Assembly: GCF_032062245.1 (NCBI RefSeq) | Contig: NZ_DAMBQF010000003.1 | Coordinates: 62,001-126,000, forward strand | Reading direction: 5' to 3' | Length of the DNA stretch: 64,000 nucleotides | Source of the DNA: Soonwooa sp032062245 | Lineage (GTDB): Bacteria; Bacteroidota; Bacteroidia; Flavobacteriales; Weeksellaceae | Shown: in pieces, positions 16,599-25,753 of the stretch | Layout: each line of letters starts with the position of its first letter | Numbering within the stretch: position 1 is the first letter of the stretch | Translations under genes and position numbers: made by a program | Notes under the pieces: generated by a model | Database searches by the model: none | The model's input: only the letters and a program-made list of their open reading frames with translations | Told to the model about the DNA's origin: nothing

Positions 16599-18584
16599 TT
16601 AAAGTAAACTATCATCCACCAAATTCGGCAGCGTAACTTTCAAATTTGGTTCGGCTTCCATGGCACGTTTGATGGCAAAAATAGCACCTTCATTTCTTGC
16701 CCAACTTCTTCTGGAAATTCCGTTGTTCACGTCCCAGAAAAGCATTGATTTCAATCGTCTGTCTGCATCATCGCTTCCATCCAATAACATTCCGAAACCA
16801 CCATTAATCACTTCTCCCCAACCAACGCCACCACCGTTGTGGATAGAAACCCAAGTTGCTCCTCGGAAACTATCGCCAATCACATTGTGAATCGCCATAT
16901 CCGCTGTAAATCTTGAACCGTCATAGATATTAGAAGTCTCACGGTAAGGAGAATCCGTTCCCGAAACATCGTGATGGTCTCTTCCTAAAACTACTGCTCC
17001 GATTTCTCCGTTGGCAATGGCTTTATTGAAGGCTTCTGCGATTTTCATTCTTCCTTCCGCATCGGCATATAAAATTCTCGCCTGTGAACCAACCACCAAT
17101 TTATTTTCTTGAGCGCCTTTTATCCATTGGATATTATCTTTCATTTGTTGCTGAATTTCAGCAGGAGAATTCTGAATCATCTCTTCTAAAACTGCACAAG
17201 CAATATCATCTGTTTTTTGTAAATCTTCCGGTTTTCCACTTGTACAAACCCAGCGGAACGGTCCAAAACCATAATCGAAACACATTGGCCCCATTATATC
17301 TTGAACATAGCTTGGATATTTGAATTCCCTTCCCAAACTTGGCGTTGCAGACATCACATCTGCTCCTGCACGCGACGCTTCCAATAAAAAGGCATTTCCA
17401 TAATCGAAAAAATAGGTTCCTTTTTCTGTATGTTTGTTAATTTCTGCAGCGTGTCTTCTCAAGGTTTCCTGAACTTTTTCTTTGAATAATTCTGGATTTT
17501 CAGCCATCATCGTATTGGATTCTTCAAAAGAAATTCCAGCTGGATAATAACCACCTGCCCAAGGATTATGCAAAGACGTTTGGTCGGAACCGATATCGAT
17601 TTTCAAACCAGCATCCTCAAATTTTTCCCAAACATCAACGATATTTCCAAGGTAAGCCAAAGAAACGGTTTCTTGATTTTCTTGAGCTTTTCTCACTCTT
17701 TCAATCAATTCATCCATATTTTCATGGATTTCATTCACCCATTTTTGGTCGTGACGAATTTTCGTGATTTTAGGATTCACCTCAGCACAAACCGTTACAC
17801 AACCTGCGATATTTCCTGCCTTTGGCTGTGCTCCTGACATTCCACCCAATCCAGAAGTCACAAACAAGCCTCCTTTTGGTGATTTATTGATTTTTCTAAA
17901 AGCATTCAGAACCGTTATCGTCGTTCCATGTACAATTCCTTGTGGACCGATGTACATATAACTTCCTGCCGTCATTTGTCCGTATTGCGTAACACCCAAA
18001 GCATTGAATTTCTCCCAATCATCAGGTTTTGAATAATTTGGAATCATCATTCCATTAGTTACAACAACTCTCGGAGCGTCTTTGTGAGAAGGGAAAAGCC
18101 CCATCGGATGCCCAGAATACATCACCAAAGTTTGCTCGTCCGTCATTTCCGACAAATATTGCATCGTCAAAAGATATTGCGCCCAATTGGAAAAAACCGC
18201 ACCATTTCCGCCATAGGTAATCAATTCGTGAGGATGTTGCGCCACGGCATAATCCAAATTATTCTGAATCATCAACATAATCGCCGCAGCTTGTTGAGAT
18301 TTCGCCGGATAATCGTTTATCGGACGGGCTTTCATTTCATAATCCGGACGAAAACGATACATATAAATTCTTCCAAAATCCTCTAATTCTTTCTTGAATT
18401 CAGGGATTAAAGTGGCATGAAATTGAGGATTGAAATAACGCAACGCATTTTGTAAAGCCAATTTCTTTTCCTCGTCGGTTAAGATTTCTTTACGCTTTGG
18501 AGCGTGATTGATATTGGGTTCGTAAGCTTTTGGTTGAGGAAGTTCCGTAGGAATCCCTTGTTTTATTTGTTCTTGAAATGTCAT
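16599..18584 (-). CDS. hutU: Urocanate hydratase
   Basis: The 661-residue protein is urocanase: it converts urocanate to imidazolone propionate in histidine breakdown, using tightly bound NAD+. Recognisable blocks are YGGNGAVFSNWAQYLLTMQY, MYSGHPMGLFPSH, GGLGGMSGAQPKA-type glycine loops (here SGLGGMSGAQPKAG), GGYYPAGISFEE and the cysteine segment FRWVCTSGKPEDL. It is about 100 residues longer than the proteobacterial enzyme, with an N-terminal extension containing the Arg-rich block RYFNPQFHATLIPEF, as in other Bacteroidetes homologues. No other hut gene is adjacent, so the pathway is split over the chromosome. Confidence 0.95.
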   Translation of the reverse strand: MTFQEQIKQGIPTELPQPKAYEPNINHAPKRKEILTDEEKKLALQNALRYFNPQFHATLIPEFKKELEDFGRIYMYRFRPDYEMKARPINDYPAKSQQAAAIMLMIQNNLDYAVAQHPHELITYGGNGAVFSNWAQYLLTMQYLSEMTDEQTLVMYSGHPMGLFPSHKDAPRVVVTNGMMIPNYSKPDDWEKFNALGVTQYGQMTAGSYMYIGPQGIVHGTTITVLNAFRKINKSPKGGLFVTSGLGGMSGAQPKAGNIAGCVTVCAEVNPKITKIRHDQKWVNEIHENMDELIERVRKAQENQETVSLAYLGNIVDVWEKFEDAGLKIDIGSDQTSLHNPWAGGYYPAGISFEESNTMMAENPELFKEKVQETLRRHAAEINKHTEKGTYFFDYGNAFLLEASRAGADVMSATPSLGREFKYPSYVQDIMGPMCFDYGFGPFRWVCTSGKPEDLQKTDDIACAVLEEMIQNSPAEIQQQMKDNIQWIKGAQENKLVVGSQARILYADAEGRMKIAEAFNKAIANGEIGAVVLGRDHHDVSGTDSPYRETSNIYDGSRFTADMAIHNVIGDSFRGATWVSIHNGGGVGWGEVINGGFGMLLDGSDDADRRLKSMLFWDVNNGISRRSWARNEGAIFAIKRAMEAEPNLKVTLPNLVDDSLL

Positions 18585-18722
18585 TATTTAATTTGAAATT
18601 TGAGATTTGAAATTCAAAATTGGTTTTAAAGATATTCAAAATTGAAAATATAAAGCAAGAAAATTGACCTGATTAAAGGAGAATTTCATATTACAACGTT
18701 ACAAAATCACTTCAAAAAAAAT

Positions 18723-18730
18723 TATCTTTG
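18723..18730 (+). promoter_or_regulatory. -7 box upstream of cobalamin riboswitch
   Basis: TATCTTTG matches TAnnTTTG. A transcript starting about 4 nt later would begin just before the riboswitch core. No clear -33 TTG is seen. Confidence 0.6.
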
Positions 18731-18736
18731 CACTCG

Positions 18737-18817
18737 AAAAGGGTGAATCGTGTGTAACTCACGAGCTGTCGCGCAACCGTGATGCTTTTGCAAAGCCGGA
18801 TCCCCGAAAACTTTCGC
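18737..18817 (+). promoter_or_regulatory. Cobalamin riboswitch
   Basis: The segment carries the ordered conserved boxes of the cobalamin family: GGG-GAATCGTG, GTAACTCACGA (closing a TCGTG/CACGA helix), CTGTCGCGCAACCGT (the B12-box-like core with CGCAAC) and CAAAGCCGGATCCCC. GGG near 18741 and CCC near 18802 can close the core. It lies between a promoter box and an acyl-CoA thioesterase 70 nt downstream, with a small hairpin near 18830-18850 (AATCT/AGATT then T-rich) that could act as the expression platform. Ligand choice (adenosyl- or hydroxocobalamin) cannot be read. Confidence 0.82.
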
Positions 18818-18886
18818 GATTTGAAGTAAGAATCTCATAGATTTTTATTCATTTCAATTGTTAAACTTTTAATTCTAAAAAAAGAA

Positions 18887-19273
18887 ATGAATTACGACGA
18901 CAAAATTAAAGCGTCTGAAACCCACGTTTTTAAAGTTGTTTTCCCAAACACAACCAACCATCACAACACCATGTTCGGCGGAAAAGTTATGGAAATGATG
19001 GACGAAGTTGCCTTTATGACAGCAACCCGATTTGCCAGAAAATCTTTTGTAACAGTGAGTTGTGACCGAATCGATTTTAAAAAACCTATACCAGCAGACA
19101 CTTTAGTAGAGCTGATAGGAAAAGTAAAATATGTTGGGAACTCGAGCCTAAAAGTTAACATCGAAATCTTTATCGAAGAAATGTACGCCGATACGCGTGA
19201 GAAAGCCGTTTCGGGAGATTTTACTTTGGTAGCGATTGACGAGAATAAAAAACCACAACGTATTTTCGAATAA
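18887..19273 (+). CDS. Acyl-CoA thioesterase, hot-dog fold (YciA-like)
   Basis: The 128-residue protein has the YciA/BACH-type hot-dog fold: VFPNTTNHHNTMFGGKVMEMMDE, with the Asn and the helix that carry catalytic residues (usual motif N-x-x-G-x-x-F/GG-x-x-M-x-x-x-D), and SCDRIDFKKPI. It hydrolyses acyl-CoA thioesters and acts in the cytoplasm as a homohexamer in known members. The length is normal. It is the only gene between the cobalamin riboswitch and a strong terminator, which means its expression may respond to vitamin B12. Confidence 0.9.
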   Translation: MNYDDKIKASETHVFKVVFPNTTNHHNTMFGGKVMEMMDEVAFMTATRFARKSFVTVSCDRIDFKKPIPADTLVELIGKVKYVGNSSLKVNIEIFIEEMYADTREKAVSGDFTLVAIDENKKPQRIFE

Positions 19274-19276
19274 AAT

Positions 19277-19306
19277 AAAAGGCTCTCAAAATTTGAGAGC
19301 CTTTTT
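19277..19306. terminator. Intrinsic terminator
   Basis: GGCTCTCAAA pairs with TTTGAGAGCC, flanked by AAAA and TTTTT, between the convergent thioesterase and aminopeptidase genes. Confidence 0.9.
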
Positions 19307-19319
19307 GTTGCTTTTAAAC

Positions 19320-20618
19320 CTAAGAATTCATTAAAGACTCGATTTCGTCGGCTTCGATAGGGATGTTTTTCATAAAATTTTTCGGATTTCCTGAAGCTTG
19401 AATCTCGTAATCGTCTTCAAGTCGCACGCCAAAACCTTCCTCTGGAATGTAGAATCCAGGTTCGTTGGTAAAGACCATTCCTGCCACGAAATCATCTGAC
19501 AAAAGACCATAGTCGTGCGTGTCAAGGCCCATGTGGTGGGATGTCCCGTGCATCATGTATTTTTTGTAAGCTGGCCATTTTGGATCCTCATTTTGGACAT
19601 CAACTTTATCAATTAATCCCAAATCTAACAAAGTAGAAGTGTAGACTTCGCCCATTTCTTTATGGAATTTATGCCAATTATTTCCAGCAATCAAACGATC
19701 TTCAGCCTCTTTTTTACAATTAAGAACCGCATTGTAGATTTGTTTTTGGCGAGGTGTATATTTTCCATTTACGGGGATTGTACGAGTTAAGTCCGATGAA
19801 TAATTCGCATATTCTGCACCGACATCTAATAGGATAAGATCACCATCTTTCAGTTGCATATTGTTAGAAATATAATGCAAAACATTCGCATTGTTTCCGC
19901 TTGCGATAATGGGTGTGTAAGCAAATCCACGACTTCTATTTTTTATAAATTCGTGCGCCAATTCAGCTTCGATTTCATACTCCCAAACGCCAGGTTTTAC
20001 AAAGCCGAGAAGTCTGCGAATTCCTTTTTCTGTAATGTCACAAGCATGTTGAATCAAAGCAATTTCCTCAGGTTCTTTGATACTTCTTAAACGCTGCAAA
20101 ATAGGATTACTGCGCAAAATTATATGAAGTGGATATTGTTTTTTTACAAATTCGATGAAGCGATCTTCACGCGTTTGTGTCTCTACAGCCGCGCGATAAT
20201 GTTCATTTTTATTTAAATAAATATTTTCTGCTTCAGCCATCAAATCATAAAATACTTTTTCGAATTCTGACAACCACATTACGGTTTTAATTCCAGATAC
20301 TTCCGTTGCATCTTCTTTGCTCAATTTTTCACCTTCCCAAACGGCGATATGATCGTTAGTTTCTCTAACAAATAGAATTTCGCGATACTCTTCTTTGTAA
20401 GCATTCGGAAAAATTAACAAAATACTTTCTTCTTGGTCAACACCCGAAAGATAAAAAATGTCGCGGTGTTGCTGAAAAGCTAGTGTAGAATCGGCGCTGA
20501 TAGGATAAATGTCGTTAGAATTAAAAATCGCTATAGAATTTGGCTTCATTTGAGTGACAAATTTTTTGCGATTTTTGATGAACAAAGTATTAGGAATTCT
20601 GTCGTATTTTGTAGTCAT
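19320..20618 (-). CDS. pepP: Xaa-Pro aminopeptidase (aminopeptidase P, M24B)
   Basis: The 432-residue protein has an N-terminal AMP_N-like domain (residues 1-150) and a C-terminal pita-bread M24 domain with metal ligands in LLDVGAEYANYSSDLTRT (two Asp), HGTSHHMGLDTHD (His), FTNEPGFYIP (Glu) and GVRLEDDYEI (Glu). It removes the N-terminal residue from peptides with proline in second place, using manganese. Length matches E. coli PepP (441). It is cytoplasmic and divergent from the DtxR-type regulator. Confidence 0.94.
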   Translation of the reverse strand: MTTKYDRIPNTLFIKNRKKFVTQMKPNSIAIFNSNDIYPISADSTLAFQQHRDIFYLSGVDQEESILLIFPNAYKEEYREILFVRETNDHIAVWEGEKLSKEDATEVSGIKTVMWLSEFEKVFYDLMAEAENIYLNKNEHYRAAVETQTREDRFIEFVKKQYPLHIILRSNPILQRLRSIKEPEEIALIQHACDITEKGIRRLLGFVKPGVWEYEIEAELAHEFIKNRSRGFAYTPIIASGNNANVLHYISNNMQLKDGDLILLDVGAEYANYSSDLTRTIPVNGKYTPRQKQIYNAVLNCKKEAEDRLIAGNNWHKFHKEMGEVYTSTLLDLGLIDKVDVQNEDPKWPAYKKYMMHGTSHHMGLDTHDYGLLSDDFVAGMVFTNEPGFYIPEEGFGVRLEDDYEIQASGNPKNFMKNIPIEADEIESLMNS

Positions 20619-20737
20619 GTTCTATTTTTATTTTCAGTATTAAATTTAAAATTGCTTTCAAAATTACAAATAATAATATGGTTTTAATCGTTTTTAATTC
20701 AATAAAAATGTCGAAATTATTAAAAGTTAGTTTTAAA

Positions 20738-20753
20738 GTTAAGTTAATCTAAC
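20738..20753. promoter_or_regulatory. Candidate DtxR/MntR-type operator
   Basis: GTTAAGTTAATCTAAC is an imperfect palindrome (12 of 16 positions symmetric, GTTA..TTAA..TAAC), reminiscent of DtxR-family boxes built from GTTA/CTAAC halves. It occupies the -33 position of the regulator's own promoter. Confidence 0.5.
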
Positions 20754-20759
20754 ATTTTG

Positions 20760-20767
20760 TATCTTTG
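20760..20767 (+). promoter_or_regulatory. -7 box of regulator promoter
   Basis: TATCTTTG matches TAnnTTTG and ends four bases before the start codon at 20772, so the transcript is probably leaderless. Confidence 0.6.
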
Positions 20768-20771
20768 ATGT

Positions 20772-21419
20772 ATGAATTCCTTAACAGAAGAAAATTATTT
20801 GAAAGCCTTATATCATCTAATGAGTGATGAACACGAGGTTTCTGTAAATGATCTTAGCAAACGTTTGCAAATTAAAATGCCATCTGTGAACAGTATGATT
20901 AAAAAATTTGCAGAGAAAAATTGGGTGATTTACGAATCTTATAAACCAATCCGTGTTACCGAATCGGGTAGGAAAGAGGCTGCGCTCATCGTGAGAAAAC
21001 ATCGTCTAACAGAAATGTTTTTGGTGGAAAAAATGGGATTTGGTTGGGAGAATGTTCACGAAATTGCAGAGCAACTAGAACATATACATTCTGATGCTTT
21101 TTTTGATAAAATGGATGAAATCCTAAGTCACCCAAAAGTTGATCCTCATGGTGAACCAATTCCTGATAAAGATGGTGTTGTCGTACAACCAGAGCTTAAA
21201 AAGTTAAGTCAATGCAAAGAGAACGAAAATGTTGTTTTTGCTTCTGTCACAACATCTTCCGACGATTTTCTTAATTATCTTAATAAACGGAATATCCAAT
21301 TAGGAACCGAAATGAAAGTTATAAGTATCGAAAATTTTGACCAATCGATGCTCATCGAAATTGATGGTAAACAGGAAGTTTTTAGTAAGTTAGTTTGCGA
21401 AAAACTTTTAGTAAAATAA
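20772..21419 (+). CDS. Metal-dependent regulator, DtxR/MntR family
   Basis: The 215-residue protein has an N-terminal winged helix (VSVNDLSKRLQIKMPSVNSM, about residues 21-45), a dimerisation/metal-binding domain (EMFLVEKMGFGWENVHEIAE, HIHSDAFFDKMDEIL, with His and Glu ligands) and a C-terminal FeoA/SH3-like domain (about 145-215). Such proteins repress metal uptake genes when bound to Mn or Fe. The classical family cysteine/methionine ligand set cannot be assigned with certainty. It appears monocistronic, with a candidate operator over its own promoter, suggesting autoregulation. Confidence 0.9.
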   Translation: MNSLTEENYLKALYHLMSDEHEVSVNDLSKRLQIKMPSVNSMIKKFAEKNWVIYESYKPIRVTESGRKEAALIVRKHRLTEMFLVEKMGFGWENVHEIAEQLEHIHSDAFFDKMDEILSHPKVDPHGEPIPDKDGVVVQPELKKLSQCKENENVVFASVTTSSDDFLNYLNKRNIQLGTEMKVISIENFDQSMLIEIDGKQEVFSKLVCEKLLVK

Positions 21420-21427
21420 ATAATGAT

Positions 21428-21457
21428 AAGCCTTTTAAAATTTGAAAGGCTTTTTTT
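21428..21457 (+). terminator. Intrinsic terminator
   Basis: AAGCCTTT and AAAGGCTT pair around a 9-nt A/T loop that can extend the stem, followed by seven T, directly behind the regulator gene. Confidence 0.85.
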
Positions 21458-21548
21458 GTTTGATACTTTTACCTTTTATATAAAATTGGTTTTTTTGATT
21501 AAAATTTGTATTATAGAATAGAAATAATAAAAAAAAGTATTCCTAAAA

Positions 21549-22267
21549 ATGCAAAACGAACCTAATGTTATTTAGCTAGAAAGAGTTGTTTATGACAATA
21601 CACATTGGGTGATGATAGCTTTTGATATTATGATCGTCTATTTTTTACTCTGCTTTTTAATGACTAGAAAATGGAAAAAAGATATTATCATACCATAATT
21701 TTCTTTGCCTAAAAATATGACGCCTGCTGAAATGGCTTATTTAATTTATGGTGACTTCAGAACAGGAATGTTGTCGACTTTGATCATTAATTTGGCGGTT
21801 AAAAAGTACATTAAAATTCGAAAATCAAAAGTTAATATCACGTATCAATTAGAAGTTTTGAAAGAACCTGACAATAATTTGTCTCTTGACGAAGCGCAGC
21901 TTGTTAGAAATTTATTTGCTCAGGATTCTAAGATTATCATTAATGGTGATAAAATGAAAACATCAATTCGGCTTGTGATAATCTGTCAAATTCTCTACGA
22001 AATCAATATCGAAAGACCATTCGAAGAGGTTTTCGTGGACGATTATTTTTGATGTTTAGCGCATCGGATTATTAGCTTTTTGTATTTCGGATTGACGATT
22101 TATTTTTACTTCAAAGGCAGTTATCGGGAAGTTCTTGACCTGATTCATAATATCGGATTTTATATTTTTTGGCTTGTTGTATTTTTGCTTTTTCAACAGA
22201 TGAAAATCTTATTGCTACGACGATTCACTATGCCATTGTGAAAAACGTTGCTGACATTTTTAAATAA
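21549..22267 (+). pseudogene. Decayed DUF2207-type membrane protein gene
   Basis: A single frame from ATG 21549 runs to about 22195 with stops at 21573 (TAG), 21696 (TAA) and 22050 (TGA); then one frameshift leads to the natural-looking end LIATTIHYAIVKNVADIFK and TAA at 22265. The middle reads IIIP-stop-FSLPKNMTPAEMAYLIYG followed by MLSTLIINLAVKKYIKI, which is the characteristic winged-helix-like block of DUF2207 proteins after their transmembrane helix; a second membrane segment (FLYFGLTIYFYF, FYIFWLVVFLLF) follows. The large N-terminal extracytoplasmic domain is missing, so this is a truncated, heavily mutated copy. Confidence 0.75.
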
Positions 22268-22296
22268 AAAAAACCTACTCAGAAAGTAGGTTTTAG
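22268..22296. terminator. Hairpin terminator downstream of dnaJ
   Basis: AAAACCTACT pairs with AGTAGGTTTT around a 5-nt loop; the A-run on the plus strand gives a U-run for the minus-strand dnaJ transcript. Confidence 0.8.
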
Positions 22297-22313
22297 ATAT
22301 ATTTTGCAAATAT

Positions 22314-23435
22314 TTAATCAAACAAATCTTTAACTTTTTCAAAGAAAGATTTTTCTTTTCCAGTTGGTTCTGCAGCCATTTCGTTATTATCTATTTGACT
22401 TTGGAAAAATGCTTTTTGTTCTTTAGTTAGCTTTTGAGGCGTCCATACATTGATGTGTACAAACATATCGCCTTTGCCACCATAGCCTTCAATATTTGGA
22501 AGACCTTTACCAGCAAGTCTCAAAATTTTTCCAGACTGCGTGCCTTCTTCAACTTTGATTTTTACTTTTCCACCAACGACATTGATTTCTTTAGAAGTTC
22601 CTAAAGCTGCTTCCGCAAAAGAAATAAACAATTCTTGGTGAAGATTGTCGCCTTCGCGTTTGATCAATTTGTCAACTTCTTCCTCAACCACAACATACAG
22701 GTCGCCCGCTGCACCACCAAAAGGCGCTTCGTTACCTTTTCCTCTTACATTAAGTTGAATGCCGTCTCTCGCTCCAGCTGGGATGTTGATCGTGATTTCT
22801 TCCTCAGTTTTAACCAAACCTTGTGCATTAGCGCCAGCAGGAATTTTATCAGCAACTTTTCCGATCCCATTACAAGTTCCACAATTAGCCTGAGTTTGCA
22901 TCTGTCCGAACATGGTGTTCATCACTTTAATCTGCACGCCAGAACCTTGACAAGTAGGACAAGTTTTTGAAGTTACACCTTCTGCCAACTTCATTTTCTT
23001 AACTTTAACCGTCTTCTGCGTACCATTCACCATTTCTTCTAGGTTAAGTTTGATACGGATTCTAAGGTTAGTTCCTCTAGTTTGTTGTTGACGACCGCCA
23101 CCAAAGCCACCGCCGAAATGTCCACCAAAAATATCTCCAAATTGGCTGAAAATATCTTCCATGTTCATGCCGCCACCGAAGCCTCCGCCAAATCCGCCAC
23201 CTGCAGCGCCACCAAGACCTGCGTGACCATATTGGTCATAACGCGCACGCTTGTTGTCATCACTTAGGACTTCATAAGCTTCTGCAGCTTCTTTGAATTT
23301 TTCCTCAGCTTCTGCGTTGCCAGGATTTTTGTCAGGGTGATATTTGATCGCTTGTTTACGATAAGCTTTCTTAATTTCTTCGGAAGTTGCAGATTTCGTA
23401 ACTTCTAATATCTCGTAATAGTCTCTTTTTGCCAT
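22314..23435 (-). CDS. dnaJ: Chaperone DnaJ
   Basis: The 373-residue protein has the J domain with HPD (KYHPDKNPG, residues 31-39), a Gly-rich linker (about 75-115), a zinc-binding region and the C-terminal substrate domains. The zinc region has only two CxxCxGxG motifs (CPTCQGSG and CGTCNGIG) instead of the usual four, as I recall for other flavobacterial DnaJ proteins, so probably one zinc site remains. It delivers unfolded clients to DnaK and stimulates its ATPase. It lies 37 bases behind grpE; dnaK is not in the window. Confidence 0.96.
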   Translation of the reverse strand: MAKRDYYEILEVTKSATSEEIKKAYRKQAIKYHPDKNPGNAEAEEKFKEAAEAYEVLSDDNKRARYDQYGHAGLGGAAGGGFGGGFGGGMNMEDIFSQFGDIFGGHFGGGFGGGRQQQTRGTNLRIRIKLNLEEMVNGTQKTVKVKKMKLAEGVTSKTCPTCQGSGVQIKVMNTMFGQMQTQANCGTCNGIGKVADKIPAGANAQGLVKTEEEITINIPAGARDGIQLNVRGKGNEAPFGGAAGDLYVVVEEEVDKLIKREGDNLHQELFISFAEAALGTSKEINVVGGKVKIKVEEGTQSGKILRLAGKGLPNIEGYGGKGDMFVHINVWTPQKLTKEQKAFFQSQIDNNEMAAEPTGKEKSFFEKVKDLFD

Positions 23436-23472
23436 TGTCTTAAATTCTAAAATGCTTTATATATAAGCGATT

Positions 23473-24012
23473 TTAAGCTCCTGTTACCACTTTTGTGAAA
23501 CGAATAACTTTGTCATGAAGTTGGTAACCTTTCTCGATGACGTCAACAATTTTTCCTTTTAATTCAGGTGTTGGTGCTGGGATTTGCGTAATTGCTTCAT
23601 GAAAATCTACGTTAAAGTCGTCGCCAGGATTAACTTCAATTGGTTTAAGGCCTTTTTCCATTAATTTTCCTTTGAATTTTTGATAAATCAATTCTACGCC
23701 TTTAATATCGTCTTCGTTGCCAGTTTTAGCAATTTCTTTAAGTGCTCTTTCGAAGTCGTCAAGGATTGCTAACATCGAGATCATAATGTCTTGGTTAGCA
23801 TACATAAAGAATTCGTTCTTTTCTTTTGCAGTTCTTCTTTTGTAATTTTCGAATTCTGCATAAAGACGAAGGTAACGGTCTTTTTCTTCTGCCAATAATT
23901 CCTCAGAAGTCTTTTCGGCTGTCACATTGTCAGTCGTGTTTTCTTCTGTGTTGGTTTGTTCGTCAGTCGTTAAATGTTCGTTTTCCTCGTGTATATCTTT
24001 GTTATCTTCCAT
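23473..24012 (-). CDS. grpE: Nucleotide exchange factor GrpE
   Basis: The 179-residue protein has an acidic, disordered N-terminus (residues 1-35, rich in Glu, Asp, Thr), a long helix with the GrpE signature DRYLRLYAEFENYKRR, then the beta domain (GDDFNVDFHEAITQIPAP, GYQLHDKVIRFTKVVTG). It releases ADP from DnaK as a dimer. It is first in the grpE-dnaJ operon. Confidence 0.96.
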   Translation of the reverse strand: MEDNKDIHEENEHLTTDEQTNTEENTTDNVTAEKTSEELLAEEKDRYLRLYAEFENYKRRTAKEKNEFFMYANQDIMISMLAILDDFERALKEIAKTGNEDDIKGVELIYQKFKGKLMEKGLKPIEVNPGDDFNVDFHEAITQIPAPTPELKGKIVDVIEKGYQLHDKVIRFTKVVTGA

Positions 24013-24073
24013 AATGTTATGTATTTCTTTGTCAGATTACACAAAGAAACTGCCAAAACGGAATTTTAGACAT

Positions 24074-25597
24074 TTAGTCCGATTTTTTTTTGATATCGTT
24101 AAGAATCCATTCGAGTTGAAGATCTTTGCCTTGGTTGACATTATAGAAATCGGCATCAACTTCCACATCGGGCATTACGCCACGTTTTTGCCCAAGAGGT
24201 TCGATGTTAGGTTGGATGAAAAGTAAACCGATTGGTAGATTAAGTTTAGAATTGGTTAGTTCAATCGTATTATTGAAACCAGCAACAGTACCATCATTAG
24301 CGCCGCCAGTCTCTTCGCCAACGATAATGGCGCGTTTGTCGTGTTTTAATTTTGCTGAAATAACAGAGGATGCAGAAAAGCTTGAACCATTTACTAAAAC
24401 ATAAATTTTCCCTTGGAAAGCATCTTTTTTGGACTTACTTTCCTTAGCAGCAGATTCTTTAAAAATAGCTTTACCTTCTTTATTTTTTCCTGATAAAAAA
24501 CGATTGCCAGCGATAAAAAACGGATAAGCTGGCGCTGAAATTATTTTGCTGGTTGTTGGTAAATTGTAAAAATAATTACGATGTATCGCAGCATTTTCAA
24601 AAGTCATTTCTGGCATTTTTACCAAAGTATAGTTCTCAGTTGTTAGGTAAGAATACAGATTGTTGATTTCGTCCAAAGAACCACCAAGATTATTTCTAAT
24701 ATCAAGAATTAAATATTTTGATTTAGCTTCCTTTATTTTTTTGAAAGTTTTTTTATAAAATTTTGAAGAACCTGTATCCGAGAAAGTTTTTATTTTCATG
24801 TAAGCGACAGAGCTATCTGCGACTGCAAAACGCATACTTCGGTTGAAAGAATTGGTTCTCGCATCAAAATCATAGATTTTTTTTATCTCTTTACTAGGCG
24901 TGTATTTTTGTTTTTTAATTTCCTCTTTATCAACTCTTTTTAAGGCAAAATCACTAATCTGATTTTTGAATTTTATCTTTAAATTAGCTTCACTCAAAAG
25001 ACCATATTCTGCAGTGTAATAATTAAAAAAAGCCTCGCTCAACGCATATTTGTAATAGGTTTGGTTGTAAGCATCCGAAGTCATAACACTTCGATATTTT
25101 TTGATTAAATCTTTAACTTTTACACCATTTATTTCTAAAATTTCGGTGCCAGGAAGAAGCTTCTTTTCAGAATCAACCTTTGGTTTATAAACGATCATTT
25201 TCTCATCCGAAATGCGATAGGTATATTGACCAAAAAGTGGCGTTTTTTTATCGAAAACTTTTGTTTCTGCCTTTGTATATTGTTTTTGTGGAATGCGAAG
25301 TCGGAGATGACCTTCTCGGATTTGGGCGATAACTGGCGCGAGTTTAAAATAAAATTCTTGCTTATTTAACGGTTCCGAAATCGTGTTTTTAAGGCTGTCA
25401 AATTTCTTTTCTAAATCTTTTTCAGAAATGTACCAATAAAGTTCGGGGTGAAATCGTTTAAGAGAAACATAGGTTTGGTCAATATCGTCTTGTAGTTGCT
25501 GGATAGGGATTTTTTTTTCGAATTCGGCATTAGCTTTTTTAACAGATTGACAACCTATTATTAAAAAACAAAAAACGAATAAATAAAGTCTTGTCAT
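24074..25597 (-). CDS. S41-family protease, lipoprotein
   Basis: The 507-residue protein has a lipoprotein signal (LYLFVFCFLIIGC, lipobox IIGC at about residue 16), a PDZ-like segment (LPGTEILEINGVKVKDLIKK, about 150-170), and a C-terminal S41 domain with YLILDIRNNLGGS, the nucleophile Ser in VNGSSFSASSVISA and the lysine-bearing strand region VGEETGGANDGTVAGF. Tail-specific proteases of this type cleave proteins in the periplasm. Its substrate is unknown. It is monocistronic, separated from grpE by 61 bases. Confidence 0.88.
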   Translation of the reverse strand: MTRLYLFVFCFLIIGCQSVKKANAEFEKKIPIQQLQDDIDQTYVSLKRFHPELYWYISEKDLEKKFDSLKNTISEPLNKQEFYFKLAPVIAQIREGHLRLRIPQKQYTKAETKVFDKKTPLFGQYTYRISDEKMIVYKPKVDSEKKLLPGTEILEINGVKVKDLIKKYRSVMTSDAYNQTYYKYALSEAFFNYYTAEYGLLSEANLKIKFKNQISDFALKRVDKEEIKKQKYTPSKEIKKIYDFDARTNSFNRSMRFAVADSSVAYMKIKTFSDTGSSKFYKKTFKKIKEAKSKYLILDIRNNLGGSLDEINNLYSYLTTENYTLVKMPEMTFENAAIHRNYFYNLPTTSKIISAPAYPFFIAGNRFLSGKNKEGKAIFKESAAKESKSKKDAFQGKIYVLVNGSSFSASSVISAKLKHDKRAIIVGEETGGANDGTVAGFNNTIELTNSKLNLPIGLLFIQPNIEPLGQKRGVMPDVEVDADFYNVNQGKDLQLEWILNDIKKKSD

Positions 25598-25753
25598 CGA
25601 ATATAAATCTTTCCGAAATCAAATGTAATGTTTTTATTGAAAAGTTTTTAAAAACTATTTATGAATGATAATTAATTAAAATTAAATTATCTTGCTAACC
25701 CATTATGGTATTGATTTTGTCATGACTAAAAAAGCTAAATAAGAACCAAAATT

